A stretch of 64,000 nt of DNA, taken from positions 1 to 64,000 of the forward strand of contig JBAYUQ010000015.1 of assembly GCA_041675005.1 (NCBI GenBank), read 5' to 3'. The notes under the pieces were generated by a model. That model searched no databases. It saw nothing but the letters and a program-made list of their open reading frames with translations, and was not told where the DNA came from. This document shows positions 1-8,957 of this stretch, piece by piece; the first letter of the stretch is position 1, and each line of letters starts with the position of its first letter. The stretch comes from PGYR01 sp041675005. Its GTDB lineage: Bacteria; Bacteroidota; Ignavibacteria; Kapaibacteriales; UBA2268. The position numbers were made by a program, and so were the translations under genes.

Positions 1-1135
<1,135 letters not shown>

Positions 1136-1264
1136 TATAAATTAACGAGTGTTTTTCTTGTTTTATTGATTTATCATCAAATGCAAATTCTTACGCTTGC
1201 TTAATGTTTTTCCCTATTTTCAAAGAACTTCTTTTTTCCAGTTTTGCGAAAGTGTTTCGCAAAA
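1136..1264 (-). other. 16S leader with hairpin and boxA-like element
   Basis: Transcribed leader between the most proximal promoter and the 16S gene. Just after the expected start point sits a perfect 10-bp inverted repeat with a 3-nt loop (1242-1264, arms TTTTGCGAAA/TTTCGCAAAA). It is followed on the minus strand by AGTTCTTTGAAA (1229-1218), which resembles the boxA antitermination signal of rRNA operons (E. coli TGCTCTTTAACA). The rest (1136-1217) is AT-rich and presumably contains one arm of the 16S processing stem; its partner would lie outside the window. Confidence 0.6.
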
Positions 1265-1270
1265 GGGATA

Positions 1271-1302
1271 CAAAGTTAAGTAGGTTTCTTTCAATCTCCA
1301 AA
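1271..1302 (-). promoter_or_regulatory. rRNA promoter P1 (proximal)
   Basis: On the minus strand TTTG (1302-1299), a 20-nt spacer, then TAACTTTG (1278-1271). This fits the Bacteroidota housekeeping consensus TTTG-N19/21-TANNTTTG. An A/T tract upstream (about 1305-1325) is shared with P2 and P3 and could be an UP-like element. Start of transcription expected near 1264, at the base of the leader hairpin. Confidence 0.8.
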
Positions 1303-1409
1303 TTAAATTTAAACTTTTTTAAAAGTATTTTTAAATTCTATTTTTTTTTGATTCCCTACTCGCTTTTTAAAGAACTACTCTTTCGATTTTTCGTTTCTCG
1401 AAGAGCTTA

Positions 1410-1441
1410 CAAACTTACGGTATTTAGTTTTTACTTCCAAA
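1410..1441 (-). promoter_or_regulatory. rRNA promoter P2
   Basis: TTTG (1441-1438), 20-nt spacer, TAAGTTTG (1417-1410) on the minus strand. Same geometry as P1. Followed by a hairpin and the boxA-like element at 1376-1366. Confidence 0.75.
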
Positions 1442-1529
1442 TTATTCTGAAAGTTTTTTAAACTTTTTTCTCAACCATTCGTTTTCTTAAAGAACTGCTC
1501 TTCTGTTTTTTCGTTTCTTGAAGAGCTTA

Positions 1530-1561
1530 CAAACTTATGGTATTTAGTTTTTACTTCCAAA
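1530..1561 (-). promoter_or_regulatory. rRNA promoter P3 (distal)
   Basis: TTTG (1561-1558), 20-nt spacer, TAAGTTTG (1537-1530) on the minus strand, followed by a boxA-like AGTTCTTTAAG (1496-1486). Its upstream A/T tract overlaps the 3' end of the neighbouring gene, so read-through from that gene also enters the rRNA leader. Confidence 0.75.
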
Positions 1562-1577
1562 TTATTCTGAAAGTTTT

Positions 1578-2486
1578 TTAAACTTTTTTCAGATTAATTA
1601 ACGCTTCCTCAATTAACTCATATTCAAATCGAAAGTTAGCTTTTAATATATTCTCAGGTATCATTCTCTGTGAGTCTAATACCATCGAAGCTGACTCTCC
1701 AAGTACTAATTTCAATATAAAACTAGGTACTCTGAGTAGTGTTGGTCGCTTGTAAACCTTACCAATTGTCTTAGTTAGAACATTATTGGTGACCGGATTA
1801 GGGGCACTCAAATTGTTTTTTTGGCCGATGCCATTTTTTAAGAGCGCAAAGATAAGAAACCTTTTCCAATCTGCAACATGTATCCAACAAAAATATTGAT
1901 TTCCTCTACCTAAACTACCACCTACATACCATTTTATAGGTCTAAATAGTTGCTCTAACGCACCATTATCAGGATGTAGAACGATTCCTGTTCTAAATAT
2001 AATTAATTGAACTTTTTTTGATAAATCTTCTGTTGCTTGCTCCCATTTCTTACAAACTTCGGCTAGAAAGTTGTTTCCGGGTGCACTTGCATCGGTCAAT
2101 ATCTCATCTCCCCTATCACCAAAGTAACCACTTGCTGACGAAGAAAGGAATTTTTCTGGCTTTTCAGAACATAAATTTACTGCTTCAACTAATAATTTTG
2201 TTGTATCTACTCTACTATCTATTATCTTTTTCTTGTATTCGGCGGTCCATCTTTTTCCAGCTATCGGTGCTCCTGCTAGATTGATAATAGCAAAACAACC
2301 ATTAATTTGCTGTATTAGATAGTCAACTTGAGGTATCCACTCTTTATATTCTACCTTATCAGTGTTATTATATTTCTCAGGCGAACGAGTAAATACAATA
2401 CATTTATAGTCTAGGTTTACTAAATCAGCTATTAGTGAAGAACCAAGAAATCCAGTTCCACCAGTTATTACTATGGTTTTTGACAT
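1578..2486 (-). CDS. TIGR01777-family NAD(P)-dependent epimerase-like protein
   Basis: 302 aa, the usual length for the family. The N-terminal Rossmann motif GGTGFLGSSL (residues 9-18) binds the dinucleotide. The family signature SSASGYFGDRGDE lies near residue 117-129, and the C-terminal part corresponds to DUF1731. The family (E. coli YfcH-like, SDR39U1 in animals) belongs to the extended short-chain dehydrogenases; its substrate is not established. It is the last gene before the rRNA promoters, 86 nt after the TPR gene. Cytosolic: no signal peptide. The distal rRNA promoter region overlaps its final codons. Family call is firm; substrate unknown. Confidence 0.9.
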   Translation of the reverse strand: MSKTIVITGGTGFLGSSLIADLVNLDYKCIVFTRSPEKYNNTDKVEYKEWIPQVDYLIQQINGCFAIINLAGAPIAGKRWTAEYKKKIIDSRVDTTKLLVEAVNLCSEKPEKFLSSSASGYFGDRGDEILTDASAPGNNFLAEVCKKWEQATEDLSKKVQLIIFRTGIVLHPDNGALEQLFRPIKWYVGGSLGRGNQYFCWIHVADWKRFLIFALLKNGIGQKNNLSAPNPVTNNVLTKTIGKVYKRPTLLRVPSFILKLVLGESASMVLDSQRMIPENILKANFRFEYELIEEALINLKKV

Positions 2487-2572
2487 ATATTAATAGGATA
2501 TTATGAGTACTAGGAATTATTAGACGTGAGATTAGAGCTAATATTAGATTGATTCTAGATGCTAAGTAATAG

Positions 2573-4009
2573 TTATTTACTTTTTTCTATTATAAGAGTA
2601 GTTAGCTTTTTGAGATCTACCTTCTTTTCTAAGTATTCTTGTTTCTCATCTTCGAAAACTTCGCTAATAGTTAAATCTAACTTAATTGCATCAGATATGA
2701 ACTGAGCTGCTTGAGGTAACATCTTTTGGAATGCTTTTATTTTACCTAACAGATAGTATGCATTTGCATGATTAGGTGATAGTGATGCACATTCTAATAG
2801 TATTTCTTCGGCATAGGAAAGACTGTCAAGCTCTATATACAGTCGACCAAGGTCTTCCATACACTCAAAATTGAATGGATCTAGTTCGATTACCTTCTTA
2901 TATGAGTCAACGGCATCGTATCTTTGTGTCAAATTATAATGAGTATCACCTTTAGCGTACCACAATTCGACTACATTTTTATTGAATTCTAACGCTCGGT
3001 TGTAATCTTTGATGGCTTCTTCGAATTGCTCTAGAGCATCTAAGCAAACACCACGTCCGAAATACGCTTGATAATTGTAGGGGTGCTTACCTATAATCTT
3101 AGTAAATAGGTTGATTGCCTTACCAAAATCTTCATTGTCTGCATAAGCACCAGCAAGCTGTTGCATCACATCCTTATCTTTGGGGGTATATACTAATGCA
3201 GTTTCGTACCAAGTAATAGCTTCTGCCAACTTACCAAGAGCAGAATATGAATCCGCTTTTTGGACAATTGCTGGGTAGAAGTCTTCTTGTATAGCAAGAA
3301 CCATATCGTAAGCGTCTAATGCTTTGTTGAATTGTTCATTCTGAGAGTATATAATTCCTAAATTGAACCAAAGTTCGAAATCATAAGGGTCTTCATCAAT
3401 TGCTAGATTATAATTTTCGATCGCTAATTTATAATCACCTATTATGGTGTAGCAAAATGCGATTTCTTGCAAGACATCTCTTTTGAACTCATCGTTATTG
3501 ATGAGGTAAGAATATACTTTAACAGCTTCTTCGTAATTACCTTTCTTTTGATATATGTTTCCTAATATCAGAAATGCTTCATCATTACTTGGGTCTATTC
3601 TTAAGGCCGTATTAATAGTATCCTCTGCTAATATCAACTCATCTAAATTTTCTAGGGCATCTGCTTTATATATTAGTATCTCTGCATCATTCGGATTATA
3701 GTGCAAAGCACGCTCGAATGAGCTAACTGCAGTTTCAAACATACTCAAATTAAGAGCAGCCATGCCTTTCTTAACCCAAGCATCATTAGAACTAGGGTAA
3801 TACTCTATCCAAAGAGAGCAAAATTCTAATGCTTCTACGTATTTATCATTGTCTATACAATAATTAACTAAATCTTCGATGATATCAGGAGAGGGTAAGT
3901 TTTCAGAATCACTTCTATTTTGGACAGCTCTTCTATATCTCCTGATTCGTTTATTCATTTCATCAGGTGATTCGTCATCAAAATAACTGTTAAATTCTAA
4001 ATTACTCAT
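2573..4009 (-). CDS. Tetratricopeptide repeat protein
   Basis: 478 aa, no signal peptide or membrane segment. An acidic and then arginine-rich N-terminus (residues 1-45) is followed by about ten to eleven TPR units through residue 450, recognisable by repeating patterns such as W..LG......A...Y..A....P. TPR solenoids bind other proteins; this one is probably cytosolic. It starts 16 nt after the stop of the CHASE-PAS sensor gene, so the two are almost certainly co-transcribed, which suggests a partner role in signalling or in assembling the surface proteins encoded upstream. A lysine-rich tail (EKKVDLKKLTTLIIEKSK) ends the protein. No enzymatic motif seen. Confidence 0.88.
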   Translation of the reverse strand: MSNLEFNSYFDDESPDEMNKRIRRYRRAVQNRSDSENLPSPDIIEDLVNYCIDNDKYVEALEFCSLWIEYYPSSNDAWVKKGMAALNLSMFETAVSSFERALHYNPNDAEILIYKADALENLDELILAEDTINTALRIDPSNDEAFLILGNIYQKKGNYEEAVKVYSYLINNDEFKRDVLQEIAFCYTIIGDYKLAIENYNLAIDEDPYDFELWFNLGIIYSQNEQFNKALDAYDMVLAIQEDFYPAIVQKADSYSALGKLAEAITWYETALVYTPKDKDVMQQLAGAYADNEDFGKAINLFTKIIGKHPYNYQAYFGRGVCLDALEQFEEAIKDYNRALEFNKNVVELWYAKGDTHYNLTQRYDAVDSYKKVIELDPFNFECMEDLGRLYIELDSLSYAEEILLECASLSPNHANAYYLLGKIKAFQKMLPQAAQFISDAIKLDLTISEVFEDEKQEYLEKKVDLKKLTTLIIEKSK

Positions 4010-4025
4010 TATATCTAGTGTTCCA

Positions 4026-6197
4026 TTATACGTTCAAAGGTATGGTAATAATAAACAACGTCTCATCTTTTTCTAAAGTTTCAATTGTTGTGTTACCGTT
4101 CATACGTTTAAAGTCGGATTCTATGAGTGCAATATTGTAAATATAGTCTTCATCTTCAGAAGAAATTATATCAAAAATGTTATTTCTATTAGTTTTGAAT
4201 TTTTCTACTATTGTAGAAAGCTCGATATTATTAGAGCAAAGTATCTCTAATTCCATTACATTTTCGAAGTTATTCTTTTCTATCTGAATATTGATTTCAA
4301 CATTATTCTGATTTGTTACTAATGTTCTAAATAGTTGATCGAACGTTTCAGTAAGTGCAGCATCGTTAGCATATACAAATAGATCTTTCAATTGATTCCA
4401 TTCTGTAATGATTTCTAACTTATTATCAGAATAAAGTTTTTTTGTTTCGTCCAAAGCTTTGTTCAACTTGGATAAGAAATTAACTTTTTCTATTCGATAG
4501 TCATTAGATTTGTCCGACATTATAGTATTTTCTTTCATACTTTCGACAATATTATAGACTATGTTCGAGTTCTCTTCTACTTTTACTAATAATTTTTCAG
4601 AATCATCAGAAAATTCAATTTTTGATTCATTTAACTTCTGAAGGTTATCTTGATTATCATCCAATATATTTATTAGCTTGTCTGATATATCTCTTATTAG
4701 GAATGATTTCGAAATATTAGCTTCTTTAGCGTAATGCTCAGCTAGATTTCTCTGTCTGCTTTTTATCTTACTTTGTTTTTCAGCTTCTTTCTCTAATGTT
4801 ACATCTCTACCTATAGCATATATCAAACCATCTGCTTTAGATATAGAGAAATTCCAATCTATCCATTTTTCTATTTCATTCACTTTCATTAGTGCCGTCT
4901 GGTTGAAAGCCGTTTCTTTCTGAGTTTCAGCTATAGTAGCAACTAATTCTTTTCTATCTATCTCATTTTTATAATATGTATTCAGATGAGTTCCTATAAC
5001 AACATCCGAATCAATGCCCATAATAGGCAGAATCGCATTATTAACTGTCTTCCAAACACCTTCCAAATCTAAGATACCAATGATATCATTAGATGTATCG
5101 AAGATTCTTCTTTGAGATAGTGTCAATCTATCAGCAATTTCTTGTGCTCTTTCACGAGAAGTGATAACTGAAACTAAGAATGCAAATAGCATAATGCCTA
5201 TAATCAATACAACGGCGAATGATATTAGGGGTAGAGCTTCTTGAGTTGAGCCACCGAAGTTAGGTACAGTAGCTAAGTAAAGCTCAAAATCCTTACCTGC
5301 AATATTAATAAGTTCAGTTTCTTCTACTACAGGTTTTAACTTTTCATCTGTCGGGGTATTTGCAGTAGCATATACTAATTTGCTATTATCAGAAGGGTCT
5401 TTGATTGTGAAAAACACAGTCGAATCAGATGCGTTTCCTTCACCCAATGCTTCAATAAAGAATTTTTTTGAGTCTATTTCTAGTATTAGTGTACCTTGAT
5501 TTGTCTCTATACCTTGGTCTAGAGTTACCCTATTCTCGCCATCTTTGAAAATAGCTGTAATTATTTGAAATCCCTCTATATCATCTCTAAACTTATATAT
5601 AGGTGTGACTAGAGTCGAATCTAACTCAGCAGATTTTTTTATGTATTCAAGTGCAATATCATCACTTGCATAATCAAAACCACTTCTATCTTCATTACCT
5701 ATGAAAGGAACTACATATTCAACTATATAATATTCTTTTCTTTCAGCTTTAGGATGGATACTCATATCGTAGTATCCTTGGGAGCGAGTGGCATGGATGA
5801 ACTCAGGCATTTGGCTAGGGTAAACCTGATAAACATAATTCATACCTATTAGAGACTCATAAGTTTGAACTAGATTAAGTCCATTCAACTCGAAAACACT
5901 TTTCACTACGAAAGTCTTTTCGAATAGATTTTGCATAGAATTCTGAACATGCATAATATCAAGATTATGCTTATCTATTCTACTATTGATTGAGTTTGAT
6001 GCTTTTTCAAAAGCTAGTTTTTGGTCAGATTCTATAGAACTTTCAACGAATCGCATGACTATAAAACTGGCTATGATAGTTAATATTAGGACTATATAAG
6101 CAGAGTAAGTCTTCTTGAAATCGAAGATAAGACTTTTCTTCTTTTGGTCCGTTCCTTTAACAATTGATTCGTACGTAGAAATTGTTTTTATGCTCAT
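4026..6197 (-). CDS. CHASE-PAS membrane sensor with degenerate histidine-kinase-like C-terminus
   Basis: 723 aa. Layout: cytosolic start, membrane helix about 31-49, extracytoplasmic CHASE domain about 70-260 (typical stretch GFDYASDDIALEYIKKS), second helix about 322-346, PAS domain about 355-470 (FDTSNDIIGILDLEGVW). The remaining 250 residues follow the outline of a histidine kinase but lack its working parts. Where the phospho-accepting His box (F-x-SHE-RTPL) is expected there is FLIRDISDKLINIL, without His. The ATP-binding N box is poorly matched and no DxGxG loop is visible, although the end (MNGNTTIETLEKDETLFIITIPL) resembles the closing strand of an HATPase. I infer a sensor that signals without autophosphorylation, or a kinase that has decayed. 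It lies between the OmpA-type gene (51 nt upstream) and the TPR gene (16 nt downstream). Confidence 0.8.
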   Translation of the reverse strand: MSIKTISTYESIVKGTDQKKKSLIFDFKKTYSAYIVLILTIIASFIVMRFVESSIESDQKLAFEKASNSINSRIDKHNLDIMHVQNSMQNLFEKTFVVKSVFELNGLNLVQTYESLIGMNYVYQVYPSQMPEFIHATRSQGYYDMSIHPKAERKEYYIVEYVVPFIGNEDRSGFDYASDDIALEYIKKSAELDSTLVTPIYKFRDDIEGFQIITAIFKDGENRVTLDQGIETNQGTLILEIDSKKFFIEALGEGNASDSTVFFTIKDPSDNSKLVYATANTPTDEKLKPVVEETELINIAGKDFELYLATVPNFGGSTQEALPLISFAVVLIIGIMLFAFLVSVITSRERAQEIADRLTLSQRRIFDTSNDIIGILDLEGVWKTVNNAILPIMGIDSDVVIGTHLNTYYKNEIDRKELVATIAETQKETAFNQTALMKVNEIEKWIDWNFSISKADGLIYAIGRDVTLEKEAEKQSKIKSRQRNLAEHYAKEANISKSFLIRDISDKLINILDDNQDNLQKLNESKIEFSDDSEKLLVKVEENSNIVYNIVESMKENTIMSDKSNDYRIEKVNFLSKLNKALDETKKLYSDNKLEIITEWNQLKDLFVYANDAALTETFDQLFRTLVTNQNNVEINIQIEKNNFENVMELEILCSNNIELSTIVEKFKTNRNNIFDIISSEDEDYIYNIALIESDFKRMNGNTTIETLEKDETLFIITIPLNV

Positions 6198-6248
6198 ATT
6201 CTTATTAGTTTAAATAGGTTTAAGCGAAATTAAGAAAAAGAAATGAAA

Positions 6249-7625
6249 CTATTGTATAATAGTTATCTCTACCCTACGGTTTTTCTTTCTACCTTCGGCA
6301 GTTCTAGTATCAGCAATTGGCTTTCTATCTCCCTCACCTCTATCTAAGATTCGGTATCGGTTGATTCCTTTTGCTAGTAAGTATCTTACTACTCTGTCTT
6401 TTCTGATTACAGAACGTCTTTGGTTTTCTTCTGCGCTACCCATATTATCGGAGTGACCAACAATACGAATCTCAGCCCCTGGATTTTCGGTCAGGTAACG
6501 AGCAACATTATCTAAGTAGTTCTTCAGTTCAGAAGTTAGCTGTGTTGACTCTGAAGTCGTAAACTCATAGAACTTCATTCTATTAGTTTCTAATTTAATT
6601 GGTTTGAAATCATTTTCATTAGTACTTTCTCTAGATATATCTGGCTCTTCACGAACGATTTCTATTGGTTCTGGTAAATCAAAGTAGGCGATATCAGTAG
6701 GATTTAATAAATTATCTTTCAAATCACCTTTCAGATTAACATTATTATCCATAACTGCAACTTGATAATCAGGCCCTTTGTAATTAGGGTCGAACCTAAG
6801 TGTATCGAATAATTTGTGGTCTCGCCCAAGTTTCAATGATACTCCTAGTCGAGCAGATGCCATATTTACGGCTGATTTGCTTAGTCCACCATTTTGAGTG
6901 CCTAGCACATCTGTTCCAAAATCAGCAGCTATATATGGAGAAAAGCGGAACCTGGTTCCATTCAAATCAGTTAGAAATAGATCTAAACCTACTCCAAAAT
7001 GCAGATAAAATCTTGTCTTGATATCGTTAAATTTATATATATTATCTTGTGCTATATCACCAGTATGAACAAACTTTAAATAATGTGTTGAGTTCTGTCC
7101 TATATTTATATCTACACCAGGACCTGCATAGCCGTACATATTCAGAAAACCAAAATCATAACGAAAAGCTGGTCTTATTTCTATATACTCTATAGTAGAT
7201 TCTAAGACATATCGAATATCTTTAGCAGTACTAAAAGGTTTAACCACTTCATCTGTCTCAGAGTTATATCTTCTTTTTAAGTAGTTTACCTGCAGAAAGC
7301 CGCCATAAGGAGATGAAATCGGGTTATACTCAAATATTGCTCCTAGTGAATACCCAAACCCCGTTCCATTTTCAAATAGAAATTCTGGATTAAACTGAGC
7401 ATGTGCCAAATTTGATGGTGCCCCTGGAGCGAAGAAATCACCAAAGTACTGATTGTATTGGGTAGTAACGCCTGCTCCAAACCACAAATCTCCGTACCAT
7501 CTGGTTACTACTAGTGTATCGTTATTTGGTAGCGGATTATAATCAACCATAGTACCTCTATCTTCTTCCGAAATGAGTGGAAGAATAGAGAACAAAACAG
7601 TTAATATAATTATCGCTTTTTTCAT
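6249..7625 (-). CDS. OmpA-family outer-membrane protein
   Basis: 458 aa. Signal peptide MKKAIIILTVLFSILPLIS, then a region of about 260 residues with alternating aromatic strands typical of an outer-membrane barrel (PIOMRY-like pattern ending near FRFSPYIAADFG), a linker rich in acidic residues and a C-terminal OmpA/MotB peptidoglycan-binding domain (about 345-458; IVGHSDNMGS and RGEGDRKPIADTRTAEGRKKNRRVEI). Role: anchors the outer membrane to peptidoglycan. It follows the T9SS cargo gene by 24 nt in the surface-protein series and may be its membrane anchor; that link is inference from position. Confidence 0.9.
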   Translation of the reverse strand: MKKAIIILTVLFSILPLISEEDRGTMVDYNPLPNNDTLVVTRWYGDLWFGAGVTTQYNQYFGDFFAPGAPSNLAHAQFNPEFLFENGTGFGYSLGAIFEYNPISSPYGGFLQVNYLKRRYNSETDEVVKPFSTAKDIRYVLESTIEYIEIRPAFRYDFGFLNMYGYAGPGVDINIGQNSTHYLKFVHTGDIAQDNIYKFNDIKTRFYLHFGVGLDLFLTDLNGTRFRFSPYIAADFGTDVLGTQNGGLSKSAVNMASARLGVSLKLGRDHKLFDTLRFDPNYKGPDYQVAVMDNNVNLKGDLKDNLLNPTDIAYFDLPEPIEIVREEPDISRESTNENDFKPIKLETNRMKFYEFTTSESTQLTSELKNYLDNVARYLTENPGAEIRIVGHSDNMGSAEENQRRSVIRKDRVVRYLLAKGINRYRILDRGEGDRKPIADTRTAEGRKKNRRVEITIIQ

Positions 7626-7649
7626 ACTACTAATATAACAATTTATAAT

Positions 7650-8957
7650 TTATTTGATTACCTGAAGTTTGAAAACCCCAGTTGATTTTTCTACAGATGT
7701 ATCATTAATTGGAATCGCTATCATAATAATATCATACATACCAATAGCTAGGTTCTCTGGTAAATTCACAGAGAATGTGTGTGTACCAATAGCTACAAAC
7801 TCATCTTCGTAAACACTTAATATTTTTCTACCTATCAAATCATAAATACCACATGTCAAGTAAACATCATCTTCTACTGTATATTCTACTTGAGCGACTT
7901 TCGTTGCTGGGTTAGGGTTTGCTTGCAAATACGTTAACACAGCATTTGGTATATTAACACATGATTTGGCTAAACTAATAATATTATCAGAATCATCTTG
8001 GTAGAATAACTCATAGCAATAGACATAGTTTCTATATGAAACAGTGTCATATCTATATCTATACGATTTACCCGGTGAGCGTGTACCAAGTCCAGTCATC
8101 TCAAATGCATTTTGTGGTTGGCGATAATCCGCTACGTCTGTATCATAGGTTACCAAGTCTGGGTCAGTTTCATCAAATGGCATTAGACCACGTTTGATTA
8201 TAAAACCTTTGTTGAATGCTTCACTTCTTGTTTTCCATTCGCATACAACTTTCAGATTAGATGAATATCTTGCTCTGAAATATTCTAAAATCATTCTTGG
8301 ACGTGCAGAATTATCATTTTTGAATAGTACAGTATTATAATTGTCACCAACCGCAGGAACATTATCTTCTGGTAAAAACCAACCAGCAACAGTAAGTGAG
8401 TCAATTGGTAATTCTGTTTTGAATGCAAAGTCTTGGTAGTATTCTACTGGGCTTTTCCATTCAAAGCGAACTCCATCTTCCTCTTCTGTTGAGCCTCTTG
8501 GAAACGGTGAACCATCTTTTGTGTAAACAAAGTAACGGCCTAGTACAACTGCATTGCTTCCTAATAGAGGTACAAATATAGTCGAATCGTTTGTATATGG
8601 ACCTAAATATCCAAATGCAATTCTATCATCTGCTATATCTATCTGAGTAGTATATGCCCCATAAGATAAATTCGCAGGATTTTTATAAGGTATGTCTAAT
8701 TGATTTGGATGCTCTACAACACCTATATTTTTGAAATCGATATTATCATCGAAGCCAACCATAAAAGTAGAGTTTGCCCAATTCGTTAAAAATGAATCTG
8801 TCAATCTGATAGCACTGAATTGTAACATCAGTGTATCTGGTGATATAAGCTCTGAGTATATTTCTACTTGTGCAGTAGAGTCATTGACTTGCGAGACTAA
8901 GTTACTCGTACCAAAAGTCAGAGCTAGTAATATTATAAAGTAAATTTTATTTATCAT
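7650..8957 (-). CDS. Secreted protein with T9SS type A sorting domain
   Basis: 435 aa. Signal peptide MINKIYFIILLALTFGTSNLVSQ. The body (25-340) is beta-rich without a recognised enzyme motif. The C-terminal 90 residues form a type A T9SS sorting domain: a PNPATK start motif, CGIYDLIGRKILSV strand, a GMYDIIM motif and the terminal VFKLQVIK strand. Expected to be carried across the outer membrane by T9SS and attached to the surface. The ATG overlaps the preceding gene's stop by one base (TAATG), so translation is probably coupled. Confidence 0.85.
   Translation of the reverse strand: MINKIYFIILLALTFGTSNLVSQVNDSTAQVEIYSELISPDTLMLQFSAIRLTDSFLTNWANSTFMVGFDDNIDFKNIGVVEHPNQLDIPYKNPANLSYGAYTTQIDIADDRIAFGYLGPYTNDSTIFVPLLGSNAVVLGRYFVYTKDGSPFPRGSTEEEDGVRFEWKSPVEYYQDFAFKTELPIDSLTVAGWFLPEDNVPAVGDNYNTVLFKNDNSARPRMILEYFRARYSSNLKVVCEWKTRSEAFNKGFIIKRGLMPFDETDPDLVTYDTDVADYRQPQNAFEMTGLGTRSPGKSYRYRYDTVSYRNYVYCYELFYQDDSDNIISLAKSCVNIPNAVLTYLQANPNPATKVAQVEYTVEDDVYLTCGIYDLIGRKILSVYEDEFVAIGTHTFSVNLPENLAIGMYDIIMIAIPINDTSVEKSTGVFKLQVIK

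Larger units (their letters stand above)
1366..1590 (-). repeat. 120-bp direct repeat carrying rRNA promoters P2 and P3
   Basis: Two copies (1366-1470 and 1486-1590) with an exact 120-bp period and very few differences. Each copy contains, in minus-strand order, an A/T tract, a -33 TTTG, a -7 TAAGTTTG, an imperfect hairpin (CTCTTCGA...TCGAAAGAG in the left copy) and a boxA-like AGTTCTTTAA. A more diverged third copy underlies P1 and the proximal leader (about 1218-1330). The distal copy runs into the last codons of the epimerase-like gene that ends at 1578. Confidence 0.85.

Noticed and set aside
1204..1461. 85-codon open frame on the plus strand in front of the 16S gene
   Set aside because: It lies antisense across the three rRNA promoters and is explained by their AT-rich repeats; no ribosome-binding site.
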